Assembly: GCA_016793115.1 (NCBI GenBank)
Contig: JAEUIN010000143.1
Span: 1 to 32,397 of the forward strand
Reading direction: 5' to 3'
DNA length: 32,397 nt
Source of the DNA: Planctomycetaceae bacterium
GTDB lineage: Bacteria; Planctomycetota; Planctomycetia; Pirellulales; PNKZ01
Shown here: one piece after another, positions 7,588 through 15,250 of the stretch
Layout: every line of letters starts with the position of its first letter
Numbering within the stretch: position 1 is the first letter of the stretch
Position numbers and translations under genes: made by a program
Notes under the pieces: generated by a model
What the model saw: the letters and a program-made list of their open reading frames with translations, nothing else
Database searches by the model: none
What the model was told of the DNA's origin: nothing

Positions 7588-9858
7588 ATGAAAAGCGCGA
7601 TCGCGTGCCCCCCCACCGAAGAACTCGCTCAACTCCTGACGGGCGGCCTCGCCGCCGAGCGCCAGGACGAGTGCGTCCGGCACATGGACTCGTGCGAGTG
7701 CTGCCAAGCCAAGCTGGAGTCGATCGCCGTCGGCGAGTCGAACCTGTCGCAGGTCGTCGAACATCTCGATCGCGAGCAAGCGCCGGCGACGTCGGCCTTC
7801 TGGCCGGCGCTGAAGACGCTCGAACGCGAGGCGGCCGCCGGCGGCGACGGGTTCGCGAGCAATACGCCCGGCGGCGTCGCCCAGACGATCGACTCGCGCA
7901 GTCCCGAAGGGCTGTCGATCGCGGCCCGCGTGAAGAGTTCTTCGTTTACGTTCCTGCAGCCGGCCGCCGATCCGGCCTACCTGGGCAGGCTCGATCATTT
8001 CGACGTGATGCGGATTCTCGGTCGCGGCGGCATGGGCGTCGTGCTCGAGGCGTTCGATTCGAAGCTCCGCCGCAACGTCGCCCTCAAGGTGCTCGATCCG
8101 GAACTCGCCGACGACGAGATCGCCAAGCAGCGCTTCTGCCGCGAAGCGCGGGCCGCTGCGTCGATCTCGCACGAAAACGTCGTGGCCGTGCATCAAGTGG
8201 AAAAAACTTCGGAGGGACGCGTCGCCTATTTGGTCATGCAGCTCATCTCCGGCGACACGCTCGAGCAGCGCCTGCAGCGCGAACAAAAGCTGCCGATCAA
8301 GGAAGTCGTGCGCATCGGCATGCAAGCCGCCCACGGCCTCGCCGCCGCGCATGCGCAAGGGCTGATCCATCGCGACATCAAGCCGGGCAATATCTTGCTC
8401 GAACCGCCGCACGATCGGGTGAAACTCACCGATTTTGGGCTGGCGCGCATCGAAGAAGACGTGAAACTCACGCGGACCGGATTCGTCAGCGGCACGCCGC
8501 TGTATATGGCTCCGGAGCAGGCGCTCGGTGAAGAGCCGGATCAACGCTCCGACTTGTTCAGCCTCGGCGCGGTGCTTTATGAGATGGCCGTCGGACGGCC
8601 GCCGTTCATGGGCAACTCGGCGCTCGCGATCTTGAAGCAGATCGCGGAAGTGAAGCCGAAGCCGCTTCGCGAGATCGATCCGCGCATCCCGCAATGGTTC
8701 GCCGACACGGTGCAGCAACTGCTGGAGAAGAAACCGGAGCAGCGCATTCAAACCGCGGCGCAGTTGGCCGAGCTCTTCGATTTTGAATGGGCGCTGCTGA
8801 AAACATCGTCCGACGACGTGCCCGAAGTCTGCGAAATCGAACAGCGTAAGCAGCGGCGTCGCAACCGAATCCTCGCCGGCGTCATCGCCGCCGCGGCGCT
8901 CGGCATCGGTTTGTTGGCCGGCGCTTTGCTGCGTTCGCCGTCGACCACCACGGAACCGGCCGTTTCCTCCGCCGAACCGGTCGCCGTCTTCCCCGCCAAC
9001 GCCGGCGGCGTTTGGTCGACGGCCTTCGACGGCGCGAGCCAGACCTTGGCGATGGGTATCGAAGACGGTTCGGTGCGCCTGTGGGATCTGCCCACAAAAA
9101 GTGTGAAGGCCACCCTGCCGGCGCATCGCGGCACCGTGTGGGTCGTGCGGTTCACCCATCAGGGCGACCTGCTCGTCAGCTCCGGCGACGACGGTCAAGT
9201 GAAGCTTTGGAAACCGAACCAAGCCGAACCGCTCCGCACGTTTCAACACGATAACGCCGCCCGCGGCATGGTCATTTCCGCCGACGATCAAGTGCTCTAC
9301 GTCGGCGATCGCGGCGGCGTGATCCGCGCGTGGTCGCTGGCCGCCGACGATGCCCACGTGAAGCCGCTCGCCGAAGCCAAACAAAACGGTGTGGTCTATT
9401 CTTTGGCCCTGTCGCCCGACGGCGCAACGCTCGCCTCGGGCGGCAACGATTATGTCGTCCGGCTGTGGAACGCGAAAACGCTCGCCTACAAGCTTCCGCT
9501 TGAAGGCCACAAAGGTTCGATTTGGGGCATGGACTTCCATCGCGACGGTCGCCGGCTCGCCACCGCGAGCTGGGATCGCACCGTAAAAATCTGGGATACC
9601 ACGAGCGGGCAGCTGCTCAAGTCGTGGCAGGCTCACAACGGCGATGTTTGGGGCGTCGATTACTCCCCCGACGGATCGAAACTCGCGACCGGCGGCAACG
9701 ACGGCGCCGTGAAACTCTGGAACGCCGAAACAGGCGAACTCCTCGCGACGTTCCTCGGGCACGACCAAGCGATTCATGGCGTCGCCTTCAACGGCGACGG
9801 CACGCTCCTCGCCTCCGTCGGGCGCGACGGTGCGGCCCGCGTGTGGGAAGTGAAGTAG
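7588..9858 (+). CDS. Ser/Thr protein kinase with ZAS-like N-terminus and WD40 propeller
   Basis: A 756-residue protein. Residues 1-45 contain an H-x3-C-x2-C zinc motif (H32, C36, C39), as in anti-sigma factors. The kinase domain, about 138-400, is complete: glycine loop LGRGGMGVV, K167 in ALKVL, HRDIKPGNIL with D263, DFG D282, and APE at 308-310. One transmembrane helix lies at about 428-448 after an Arg/Lys-rich stretch, so the kinase faces the cytoplasm and the rest faces outward. From about 465 to the end there are roughly seven WD40 blades (SVRLWDL, QVKLWKP, VVRLWNA, TVKIWDT, AVKLWNA, AARVWEV). The propeller is a likely sensor or docking surface. The gene lies 32 nt after an ECF sigma gene and is probably cotranscribed with it. 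The combination suggests a membrane receptor that both holds the sigma factor and can phosphorylate it; this is inference. Confidence 0.93.
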   Translation: MKSAIACPPTEELAQLLTGGLAAERQDECVRHMDSCECCQAKLESIAVGESNLSQVVEHLDREQAPATSAFWPALKTLEREAAAGGDGFASNTPGGVAQTIDSRSPEGLSIAARVKSSSFTFLQPAADPAYLGRLDHFDVMRILGRGGMGVVLEAFDSKLRRNVALKVLDPELADDEIAKQRFCREARAAASISHENVVAVHQVEKTSEGRVAYLVMQLISGDTLEQRLQREQKLPIKEVVRIGMQAAHGLAAAHAQGLIHRDIKPGNILLEPPHDRVKLTDFGLARIEEDVKLTRTGFVSGTPLYMAPEQALGEEPDQRSDLFSLGAVLYEMAVGRPPFMGNSALAILKQIAEVKPKPLREIDPRIPQWFADTVQQLLEKKPEQRIQTAAQLAELFDFEWALLKTSSDDVPEVCEIEQRKQRRRNRILAGVIAAAALGIGLLAGALLRSPSTTTEPAVSSAEPVAVFPANAGGVWSTAFDGASQTLAMGIEDGSVRLWDLPTKSVKATLPAHRGTVWVVRFTHQGDLLVSSGDDGQVKLWKPNQAEPLRTFQHDNAARGMVISADDQVLYVGDRGGVIRAWSLAADDAHVKPLAEAKQNGVVYSLALSPDGATLASGGNDYVVRLWNAKTLAYKLPLEGHKGSIWGMDFHRDGRRLATASWDRTVKIWDTTSGQLLKSWQAHNGDVWGVDYSPDGSKLATGGNDGAVKLWNAETGELLATFLGHDQAIHGVAFNGDGTLLASVGRDGAARVWEVK

Positions 9859-9935
9859 TCGCGAGTTCGCCGACGCGAAGAATATTTTCCGCCGCCGCCG
9901 GCAGCGGTGCGGTTTCCGCGTTAAACTCGCGGCCG

Positions 9936-11324
9936 ATGTCCGACGTCGAACCAAACCCGCCGCCGCTCCGCACGCTACCGCGCGTGCTCGGGGCGTTCGA
10001 CGCCATGATGGTCGTCGTCGGCTCCGTGATCGGCAGCGGCATCTTCTTGAAGCCGGGGATCGCCGCCCGCGAGTTGCCGAGCGTCGCCCTCATCCTGGCC
10101 GTATGGATCGGCGTCGGCGGCATCACGCTCTGCGGTTGCCTCTCGCTGGCCGAACTCGCTGCGATGCTCCCGCAAGCCGGCGGCCCGTACGTTTATTTGC
10201 GCGAGGCCTACGGCCGGCTCACGGCCTTTCTCTGGGGCTGGACGGAGTTCTGGGTCGTGCGGACCGGCTCAATCGGAGCGCTGGCCGTCGCCACGGCGAT
10301 CTATCTCGGCCAAGTCGTGCCGCTCAGCCGCCTCGGGTTGGAAGTCGTTTCCGTCGGGCTGGTCGTCGTGCTCGCGCTGTTAAATCTTTACAGCACGCGT
10401 TGGACGGCCCATCTGCAGAATCTGACCGGCGTCGCCAAGGTCGGCTTTTTGGGTTTGGTGATCGTGTTGCCGTATCTCATGGGTCGCGTCGACACGGCGA
10501 ATCTCGCTCCGCTCTGGCCGGCCGAAAGCGGCGCGTCGCTCTGGCGCGGCGTGCTGTTGGCGATGATCGCCGTGATGTGGCCCTACGACGGTTGGATCAA
10601 TATCGGCCCCGTCGTCGAAGAAGTTCGCGACCCGCAGCGCAACGTTCCCCGCGGGCTCGCCTTGGGCATGGGGCTGGTCATCGCCGTCTATGCGGCCGCG
10701 AATCTTTCCTATCATCTAACGATGCCGCTGGAAAAGATCGCCGGTTCCAGCGCGGTCGCCGCCGAGTTGTTTTCGACGCTCATCGGCTCCGAAGCCGGCA
10801 AGTGGGTTGCGCTCGGCGTGATGGTATCGACGTTCGGCGCGGTCAACTCCAACATGCTCACCGGCCCGCGGATCTATTTCGCCATGGCCCGCGACGGGCT
10901 GCTGCCTAAGGCGATTCACGCCGTGCATAGCCGCTACGAAACGCCGGCTAATGCCGTGATCTTGCAGGCTTCTTGGACGGTGATCTTGATCGTCGTCGCC
11001 TTCCGCGTGGCCGATCATCCGGGCGACGCCTTCGACACGCTGACCAACTACGTGATTTTCGGCGGCTACACGTTCTACAATCTGGCCGTCGCCGCGGTGT
11101 TCGTGCTGCGGCGAAAGCTGCCGTTCCAGCCGCGGCCGTATCGCACCTGGGGTTATCCTTTCACTCCGGCGCTCTACGTCGTCGCGTTCGGCGTGGTGCT
11201 CGTCAACATGCTCCTCGACGACTCGACGCGTAACACATCGCTTTCCGGCCTCCTGCTCATCGCCGCCGGCGTGCCGGTCTTCTACTGGATGCGCGCCCGG
11301 CATCACACTTCCGGCCGGTCTTAG
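9936..11324 (+). CDS. APC-superfamily amino-acid permease
   Basis: A 462-residue membrane protein with about 12 hydrophobic helices. The first helix carries the family hallmark VGSVIGSGIFLKPG; the loop EEVRDPQRNVPRGLALG and the late segment PANAVILQASW are also typical. It most resembles the L-type amino-acid transporter branch (SteT/LAT-like) and probably exchanges or imports neutral amino acids across the inner membrane. The frame is open from 9522, but everything before MSDVEPNPPP is the shadow of the kinase gene, so the ATG at 9936 is used. No clear ribosome-binding site precedes it. The TAG stop overlaps the first bases of a REP-like palindrome. It lies 77 nt after the kinase gene; any functional link to it is unclear. 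Confidence 0.9.
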   Translation: MSDVEPNPPPLRTLPRVLGAFDAMMVVVGSVIGSGIFLKPGIAARELPSVALILAVWIGVGGITLCGCLSLAELAAMLPQAGGPYVYLREAYGRLTAFLWGWTEFWVVRTGSIGALAVATAIYLGQVVPLSRLGLEVVSVGLVVVLALLNLYSTRWTAHLQNLTGVAKVGFLGLVIVLPYLMGRVDTANLAPLWPAESGASLWRGVLLAMIAVMWPYDGWINIGPVVEEVRDPQRNVPRGLALGMGLVIAVYAAANLSYHLTMPLEKIAGSSAVAAELFSTLIGSEAGKWVALGVMVSTFGAVNSNMLTGPRIYFAMARDGLLPKAIHAVHSRYETPANAVILQASWTVILIVVAFRVADHPGDAFDTLTNYVIFGGYTFYNLAVAAVFVLRRKLPFQPRPYRTWGYPFTPALYVVAFGVVLVNMLLDDSTRNTSLSGLLLIAAGVPVFYWMRARHHTSGRS

Positions 11325-11350
11325 CCCCCGGCACTTCATGCCGGGGGCAA
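11321..11350 (+). repeat. REP-like palindrome, copy A
   Basis: A 30-nt unit with a perfect 10-bp stem (11324-11333 with 11339-11348) and the 5-nt loop CTTCA. The permease stop codon lies in its first bases. No T-run follows, so it is unlikely to be a simple terminator. An inverted near-identical copy lies at 11458-11487. Confidence 0.8.
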
Positions 11351-11756
11351 TGTGCGTTTTGTTTGCAATTTTCGTTCTTATGCTACGGATGCGAACGCTC
11401 CGGTGCTGCGAGCGGAATCTCACGGGGGGCGAGATCACTCTTTCGCTGCAACGTTGTTTGCCCCCGGCTTGAAGAGCCGGGGGCTAAGACAATCGCGACG
11501 GTAGATTACGGCAGCGCCCCACCCTACCCGGCATATTCGTTACGACCTGCTCTGCAGGGAGCCATGCGGAGGCATGCCAACCGCTCCTCGTTCGTTTACG
11601 GCGCGCGAAATGGGAAAAGTCCACATTCGCCGGCCTTCTTTCGGTTAACCACAGGTTTTCGACCTACGTTTCACAGTGATGCCCGATTGCGCGCGTTTGC
11701 GGCGCGCCGCGGTCGGGGCCGCTCGCCACCTTCGCCGCCGATCCCTTGGTTCAAGC
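11351..11756. other. Gene-free stretch with one REP copy
   Basis: Together with copy A this leaves 432 nt between the permease and GGDEF genes. Apart from copy B of the palindrome, I see no gene-like frame, clear promoter or terminator. Open frames crossing it read as shadows with Arg-rich translations. Confidence 0.5.
11458..11487 (-). repeat. REP-like palindrome, copy B (inverted)
   Basis: The reverse complement of this 30-nt unit equals copy A except at two positions, which pair with each other in the stem (A-T in one copy, T-A in the other). The stem is 11460-11469 with 11475-11484. Conservation of pairing through a double change argues for selection on the hairpin. Confidence 0.8.
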
Positions 11757-13256
11757 ATGTTGTCGACCTCCACGATTCTGTCGCTGCTTGGGATTTCCGC
11801 GATGCAGGTCGTCGCCGGCCTCTCGGTCGGTTATTGGCTCCGTTCGCGGCGAATGGCCGTGTCGAAAACGTCGGACGCCCTGACCCGCCGGCTGACCGAC
11901 GCGCTCGGCCGCATTCAAACTCTGGCCGACGACTTCGGCGCGGAAGCCATCGACCACGTCGAACAGGTCAAGGCCGTGGCTCGCACGCTCAACGACGCGG
12001 CCGAGGCCGACATCGGGCAGTTGCACCAAGCTCTGCTGGAGGGGATGTCGCAGATCGTCACGGCGAACTCGCGGTTGCAAACGCAGTTGAGCGACGTCGA
12101 ATCGAAACTCGAAGAGCAATCGCTGGAGCTTGAGACGCAGATGATCGAGGCCCGGCTCGATATGCTCACCACGGTGCCGAATCGTCGAGCCTTCGACGAA
12201 GAACTCTCGCGCCGGCTGGCCGAATGGCGTCGCCGGCCCTCGCCGCTTTCGATCATGCTCATCGATCTGGATCACTTTCGCAAAATCAACGATCGCCGCG
12301 GCCGCGCGGTGGGCGACGCCGTGCTCCGCGACACGGCCCGCGTGCTGCAAGCTGTGCTGCGCGAGATGGATTTCCTGGCCCGGTTCGGCGGCGAGGAGTT
12401 CGCCGTGATTCTGCCGTCGACTTCGCTTCGCGACGCCCGCCGCGCCGCCCAGCGGGCCATCGAGGCCGTGGCGAAACACGGCTTTGAGTACGACCACGAA
12501 CCGGTCACCGTCACGGTGAGCTTAGGGCTCGCCGAGGCCGCGCCGGGCGACGACGTCGAAACGCTGCTCCGCCGCGCCGACGACGCCGTGTATCTCTCGA
12601 AAGCCGCGGGGCGCAACTGCGGACACTTCCACAGCGGCGAGGATTTCCTCTCGCTTGATTCGCCGCGGCTCACCGTGCATGAATCGCATGAGGCCGAGCA
12701 AGCCGGTCGCGGTCCGCTCGCGGCGGCCGAAGGGCGCGTGCGTCACGACGCGGCGTCGGAGCACGTCGACGGCCTGACGCAACTGCCGTCGCCCGGCGCC
12801 TTCTCGCAGGAGTTGCGGCGCCGCGTGCAACGCTGCCGCGCGGAGAATCGCAAAGCCGCGCTGGTGCTCGTCGACGTCGATCGACTTGAGGAAACCAACG
12901 AGCACGGCGGTCGCGCCGCGGGCGACGCGCTCCTGCGACGCACGGCCGACGCCGTGCGCGGAGCCTGCGGCGAGGCCGATTTCGCCGCCCGCTACCACAA
13001 AGGACAGTTCGCTTTGGTGCTCGACGAAACGTCGCTCGCCACGGCCGTCGGCACGGCCGAGCGACTCCGCGGCGAACTCTCGGCCGCGGGCTGCACGGTG
13101 AGCTGCGGCGTCGCCGAAGTGCGCCAAGGAGATCGCAGCGTGGCCGTCGCGATGCGCGCCGGCACCGCCTTGGCCGCGGCGAAATCCTCCGGCCGCGATT
13201 GCACGTTCGTCCACGACGGACAAGCGGCCGAACCGGCCGACCAGATCACGGCCTAG
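11757..13256 (+). CDS. Membrane-anchored tandem GGDEF protein (diguanylate cyclase)
   Basis: A 499-residue protein starting with a hydrophobic helix (about 4-27) that should anchor it in the inner membrane, then a helical linker rich in Glu/Leu/Gln, then two GGDEF-type domains. The first (about 130-290) is intact: LIDLDHFRKIND, an RxxD inhibitory site (REMD) exactly five residues before GGEEF at 211-215, and VTVSLGLAEA; it should make cyclic di-GMP and be product-inhibited. The second (about 340-490) keeps LVDVDRLEETNE but has HKGQF in place of GGEEF and GEAD in place of RxxD, so it is probably inactive and may be regulatory. The frame is open to 11676, but the ATG at 11757 starts directly before the membrane helix; no strong ribosome-binding site decides it. 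Confidence 0.9.
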   Translation: MLSTSTILSLLGISAMQVVAGLSVGYWLRSRRMAVSKTSDALTRRLTDALGRIQTLADDFGAEAIDHVEQVKAVARTLNDAAEADIGQLHQALLEGMSQIVTANSRLQTQLSDVESKLEEQSLELETQMIEARLDMLTTVPNRRAFDEELSRRLAEWRRRPSPLSIMLIDLDHFRKINDRRGRAVGDAVLRDTARVLQAVLREMDFLARFGGEEFAVILPSTSLRDARRAAQRAIEAVAKHGFEYDHEPVTVTVSLGLAEAAPGDDVETLLRRADDAVYLSKAAGRNCGHFHSGEDFLSLDSPRLTVHESHEAEQAGRGPLAAAEGRVRHDAASEHVDGLTQLPSPGAFSQELRRRVQRCRAENRKAALVLVDVDRLEETNEHGGRAAGDALLRRTADAVRGACGEADFAARYHKGQFALVLDETSLATAVGTAERLRGELSAAGCTVSCGVAEVRQGDRSVAVAMRAGTALAAAKSSGRDCTFVHDGQAAEPADQITA

Positions 13257-13318
13257 CGTCCGTCGATTCTCTTTATTCGCCGGCCGTCCGCTCGTGGCGC
13301 AGCGTCTCGAGGTTTTCT

Positions 13319-13352
13319 TTGTAAGGCCGACGTCGGCGGGCGGTAATACTCT
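13319..13352 (+). promoter_or_regulatory. Possible promoter before the AhpD-like gene
   Basis: TTGTAA at 13319-13324 and TAATAC at 13344-13349 are separated by 19 nt, 93 nt before the start codon. The block TACTCTGCGG just after is also found before the antiporter gene (19118-19127). This is weak evidence from two sites. Confidence 0.25.
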
Positions 13353-13441
13353 GCGGAAGGCAGGCCGATGGTCGACTTGCCGGCAGCATTCCGCGAAGCG
13401 CCGTGCCTAGTGCGGCGCTTCTTCACCGCAGGAGAATCGTC

Positions 13442-14002
13442 ATGTCCGCTCGCATTCAACCGCTCGAAGTCAATCAAGCCGAAGGTCGTACTCAAGAGTT
13501 GTTTCAAGGCATCAAGGCTAAGTTCGGCAAAGTGCCTAATATGATGCGCACGATGGGTCACGCTCCCGCCCTGCTCGACGGTTATCTGAATCTCAACGCG
13601 ACTCTCTCCCGCGGCGTTTTGCCGCCGCAAGTGCGTGAGCAAGTGAACTTGGCCGTCAGCCAAGCCAACTCGTGCGAATACTGCGTGTCGGCACACACGC
13701 TCCTCGGCAAGCACGCCGGGCTCTCGGCCGAACAGATGTTGGACGCCCGTCGCGGCCGCAGCGCCGACGCCAAGGTCGATGTTTTGCTGAAGCTGGCCGT
13801 GGCGCTCGGCGATCATCGCGGCAATGTGCCCGACGACGTCTTGGGCGCGGCTCACGACGCCGGCTGGACCGATGCCGAACTGACGGAACTTGTCGGGCAC
13901 GTGTCGCTCATCACGCTGACGAATTTCTTCAACCAGCTCGCCCATACCGAGGTCGATTTCCCTCGCGTCGTGCTGGAACTACCGGAAGGGCAAGCGGCGT
14001 AG
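13442..14002 (+). CDS. AhpD-like / carboxymuconolactone decarboxylase-family protein
   Basis: A 186-residue protein with the core motif SCEYCVSAHT: C78, C81 and H85 match the redox Cys pair and His of the alkylhydroperoxidase AhpD core. The N-terminal part (GKVPNMMRTMGHAPALLDGY) is typical of the peroxidase-related members. It probably reduces peroxides or handles another small oxidant in the cytoplasm, cycling the two cysteines; its physiological reductant is not evident. The start at 13442 is fixed by AGGAGA about 6 nt upstream; the frame is open 13 codons further but without such a site. The SDR reductase gene follows 210 nt later on the same strand. Confidence 0.88.
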   Translation: MSARIQPLEVNQAEGRTQELFQGIKAKFGKVPNMMRTMGHAPALLDGYLNLNATLSRGVLPPQVREQVNLAVSQANSCEYCVSAHTLLGKHAGLSAEQMLDARRGRSADAKVDVLLKLAVALGDHRGNVPDDVLGAAHDAGWTDAELTELVGHVSLITLTNFFNQLAHTEVDFPRVVLELPEGQAA

Positions 14003-14015
14003 GAAGCCTTGCCCG

Positions 14016-14060
14016 GGGGAACGCACTCCGGGGAATTCACCGCCGGTGCTTGCGTTCCCC
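14016..14060. repeat. Inverted repeat between AhpD-like and SDR genes
   Basis: GGGGAACGCA (14016-14025) and TGCGTTCCCC (14051-14060) are perfect 10-nt inverted arms, 25 nt apart. A T-run (14080-14085) follows after 19 nt, too far for a normal terminator. It may be a REP-like element or an imperfect terminator. Confidence 0.4.
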
Positions 14061-14212
14061 GCGGCGAAGAAACGAAACATTTTTTCACTTTCCTGTAAGA
14101 GCCCGCCGCAGGTGCGGTAAGACAAGGTGAAACGCCGCTCGCCGCGCCGTCGCCCCAACTGAAAACCAGAAGCTTTAAAGCCGAAAACACCTCCGCACAA
14201 GGAACCCTAGCC

Positions 14213-14965
14213 ATGTCTCAGAAACTCGCCGGCAAAGTCGCCGTCGTCACCGGTGCTTCGAAAGGAATCGGAGCCGAAATCGCCAAGCAACTTGCGGCCG
14301 AAGGGGCCGCCGTCGTCGTGAATTATGCGTCGAGCCAAGCCGCGGCCGAGCAAGTCGTCGCGCAGATTAAGTCGCAGGGAGGCCGGGCGGTCGCCGTGAA
14401 GGCCGATGTCTCGAAACCCGCGGAAATCCCGCAGCTCTTCGCCGCCGCGAAGCAGGCCTTCGAGCGCGTCGACGTGCTGGTGAACAACGCCGGCATTTAT
14501 GAATTCATGCCGCTCGAAAACATCACCCCCGAACACTTCCACAAGCAATTCAATCTCAACGTGCTGGGGCTCGTGTTGGCTACGCAGGAAGCCGCAAAGC
14601 ACTTTCCGGCGACGGGCGGCAGCGTGATCAACATCAGCAGCGTCGTCGCCACGCTCGCCCCGCCGAGCGGTTCGATCTACAGCGCCACGAAAGCCGCGGT
14701 GAACGCGATCACGCGTTCGCTCGGGCAAGAGCTCGGCCCGCGGAAGATTCGCGTCAACTCGGTGAACCCGGGCATGGTCGAGACCGAAGGGTTGCACGCC
14801 GTCGGCTTCGCCGAGAGCGACTTCCGCAAACAGATCGAAGCGACGACGCCGCTCGGCCGCATCGGCAAGCCCGACGACATTGCGCCCGCGGTGGTGTTCT
14901 TCGCGTCCGACGACTCAAAGTGGGTCACAGGCGAGTCGTTGTATATCTCCGGCGGCGCTCGCTAA
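14213..14965 (+). CDS. SDR-family oxidoreductase (FabG-like)
   Basis: A 250-residue classical short-chain dehydrogenase/reductase. It has the nucleotide-binding motif TGASKGIG near residue 14, NNAG in the middle, and the catalytic Ser (NISSVV), Tyr and Lys (YSATK); PGMVETEG and the C-terminal VTGESLYISGG are also typical. Ala/Asn-Tyr-Ala-Ser sequence after the second strand suggests NADP preference, but this is uncertain. It could be a 3-oxoacyl-ACP reductase or, more likely for a stray gene, a reductase of another ketone or alcohol. AAGGA lies about 9 nt before the ATG. It is probably soluble and tetrameric. No pathway partner is next to it. Confidence 0.9.
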   Translation: MSQKLAGKVAVVTGASKGIGAEIAKQLAAEGAAVVVNYASSQAAAEQVVAQIKSQGGRAVAVKADVSKPAEIPQLFAAAKQAFERVDVLVNNAGIYEFMPLENITPEHFHKQFNLNVLGLVLATQEAAKHFPATGGSVINISSVVATLAPPSGSIYSATKAAVNAITRSLGQELGPRKIRVNSVNPGMVETEGLHAVGFAESDFRKQIEATTPLGRIGKPDDIAPAVVFFASDDSKWVTGESLYISGGAR

Positions 14966-15009
14966 TGATTGTGAGGGGTGGGGAGTTTTACTACATAATT
15001 GCGCAAATG

Positions 15010-15047
15010 CGCCGCACGCGAGCTTTTTCGCGCGCGGCGATTTTGTT
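15010..15047 (+). terminator. Probable terminator after the SDR gene
   Basis: A 12-bp stem with one mismatch (15010-15021 with 15028-15039) encloses a T-rich 6-nt loop and is followed by ATTTTGTT. It ends the SDR transcript 45 nt after the stop. The rest of the gap up to 15250 is AT-richer than its surroundings and contains a TTGACA (15208-15213) without a matching -10 box. Confidence 0.55.
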
Positions 15048-15250
15048 GCGCGCGAAAGTTTGTCGGTTGCGCGAGGGCTCGCAGTTAGTGAACGCGCGAA
15101 AACATTTCTCAATGCTCCGCGCGTCGAATTGCCTAAACCCGAAAACTCGTTAAATCGCGCCGAAAAAAATGTAGACGGTGTGCTTGCTCGTCACTACTCT
15201 CGGATTGACAAAGCAAGTTTCGACGTCGTCTCGCCGGCTCGACGTCGCGG

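Noticed and set aside
7468..9954. 828-codon open frame on the minus strand
   Set aside because: Antisense to the kinase-WD40 gene, with biased composition and no recognisable motif.
14016..14085. Terminator after the AhpD-like gene
   Set aside because: The inverted repeat is good, but the T-run is 19 nt beyond the stem, so it is listed only as a repeat.
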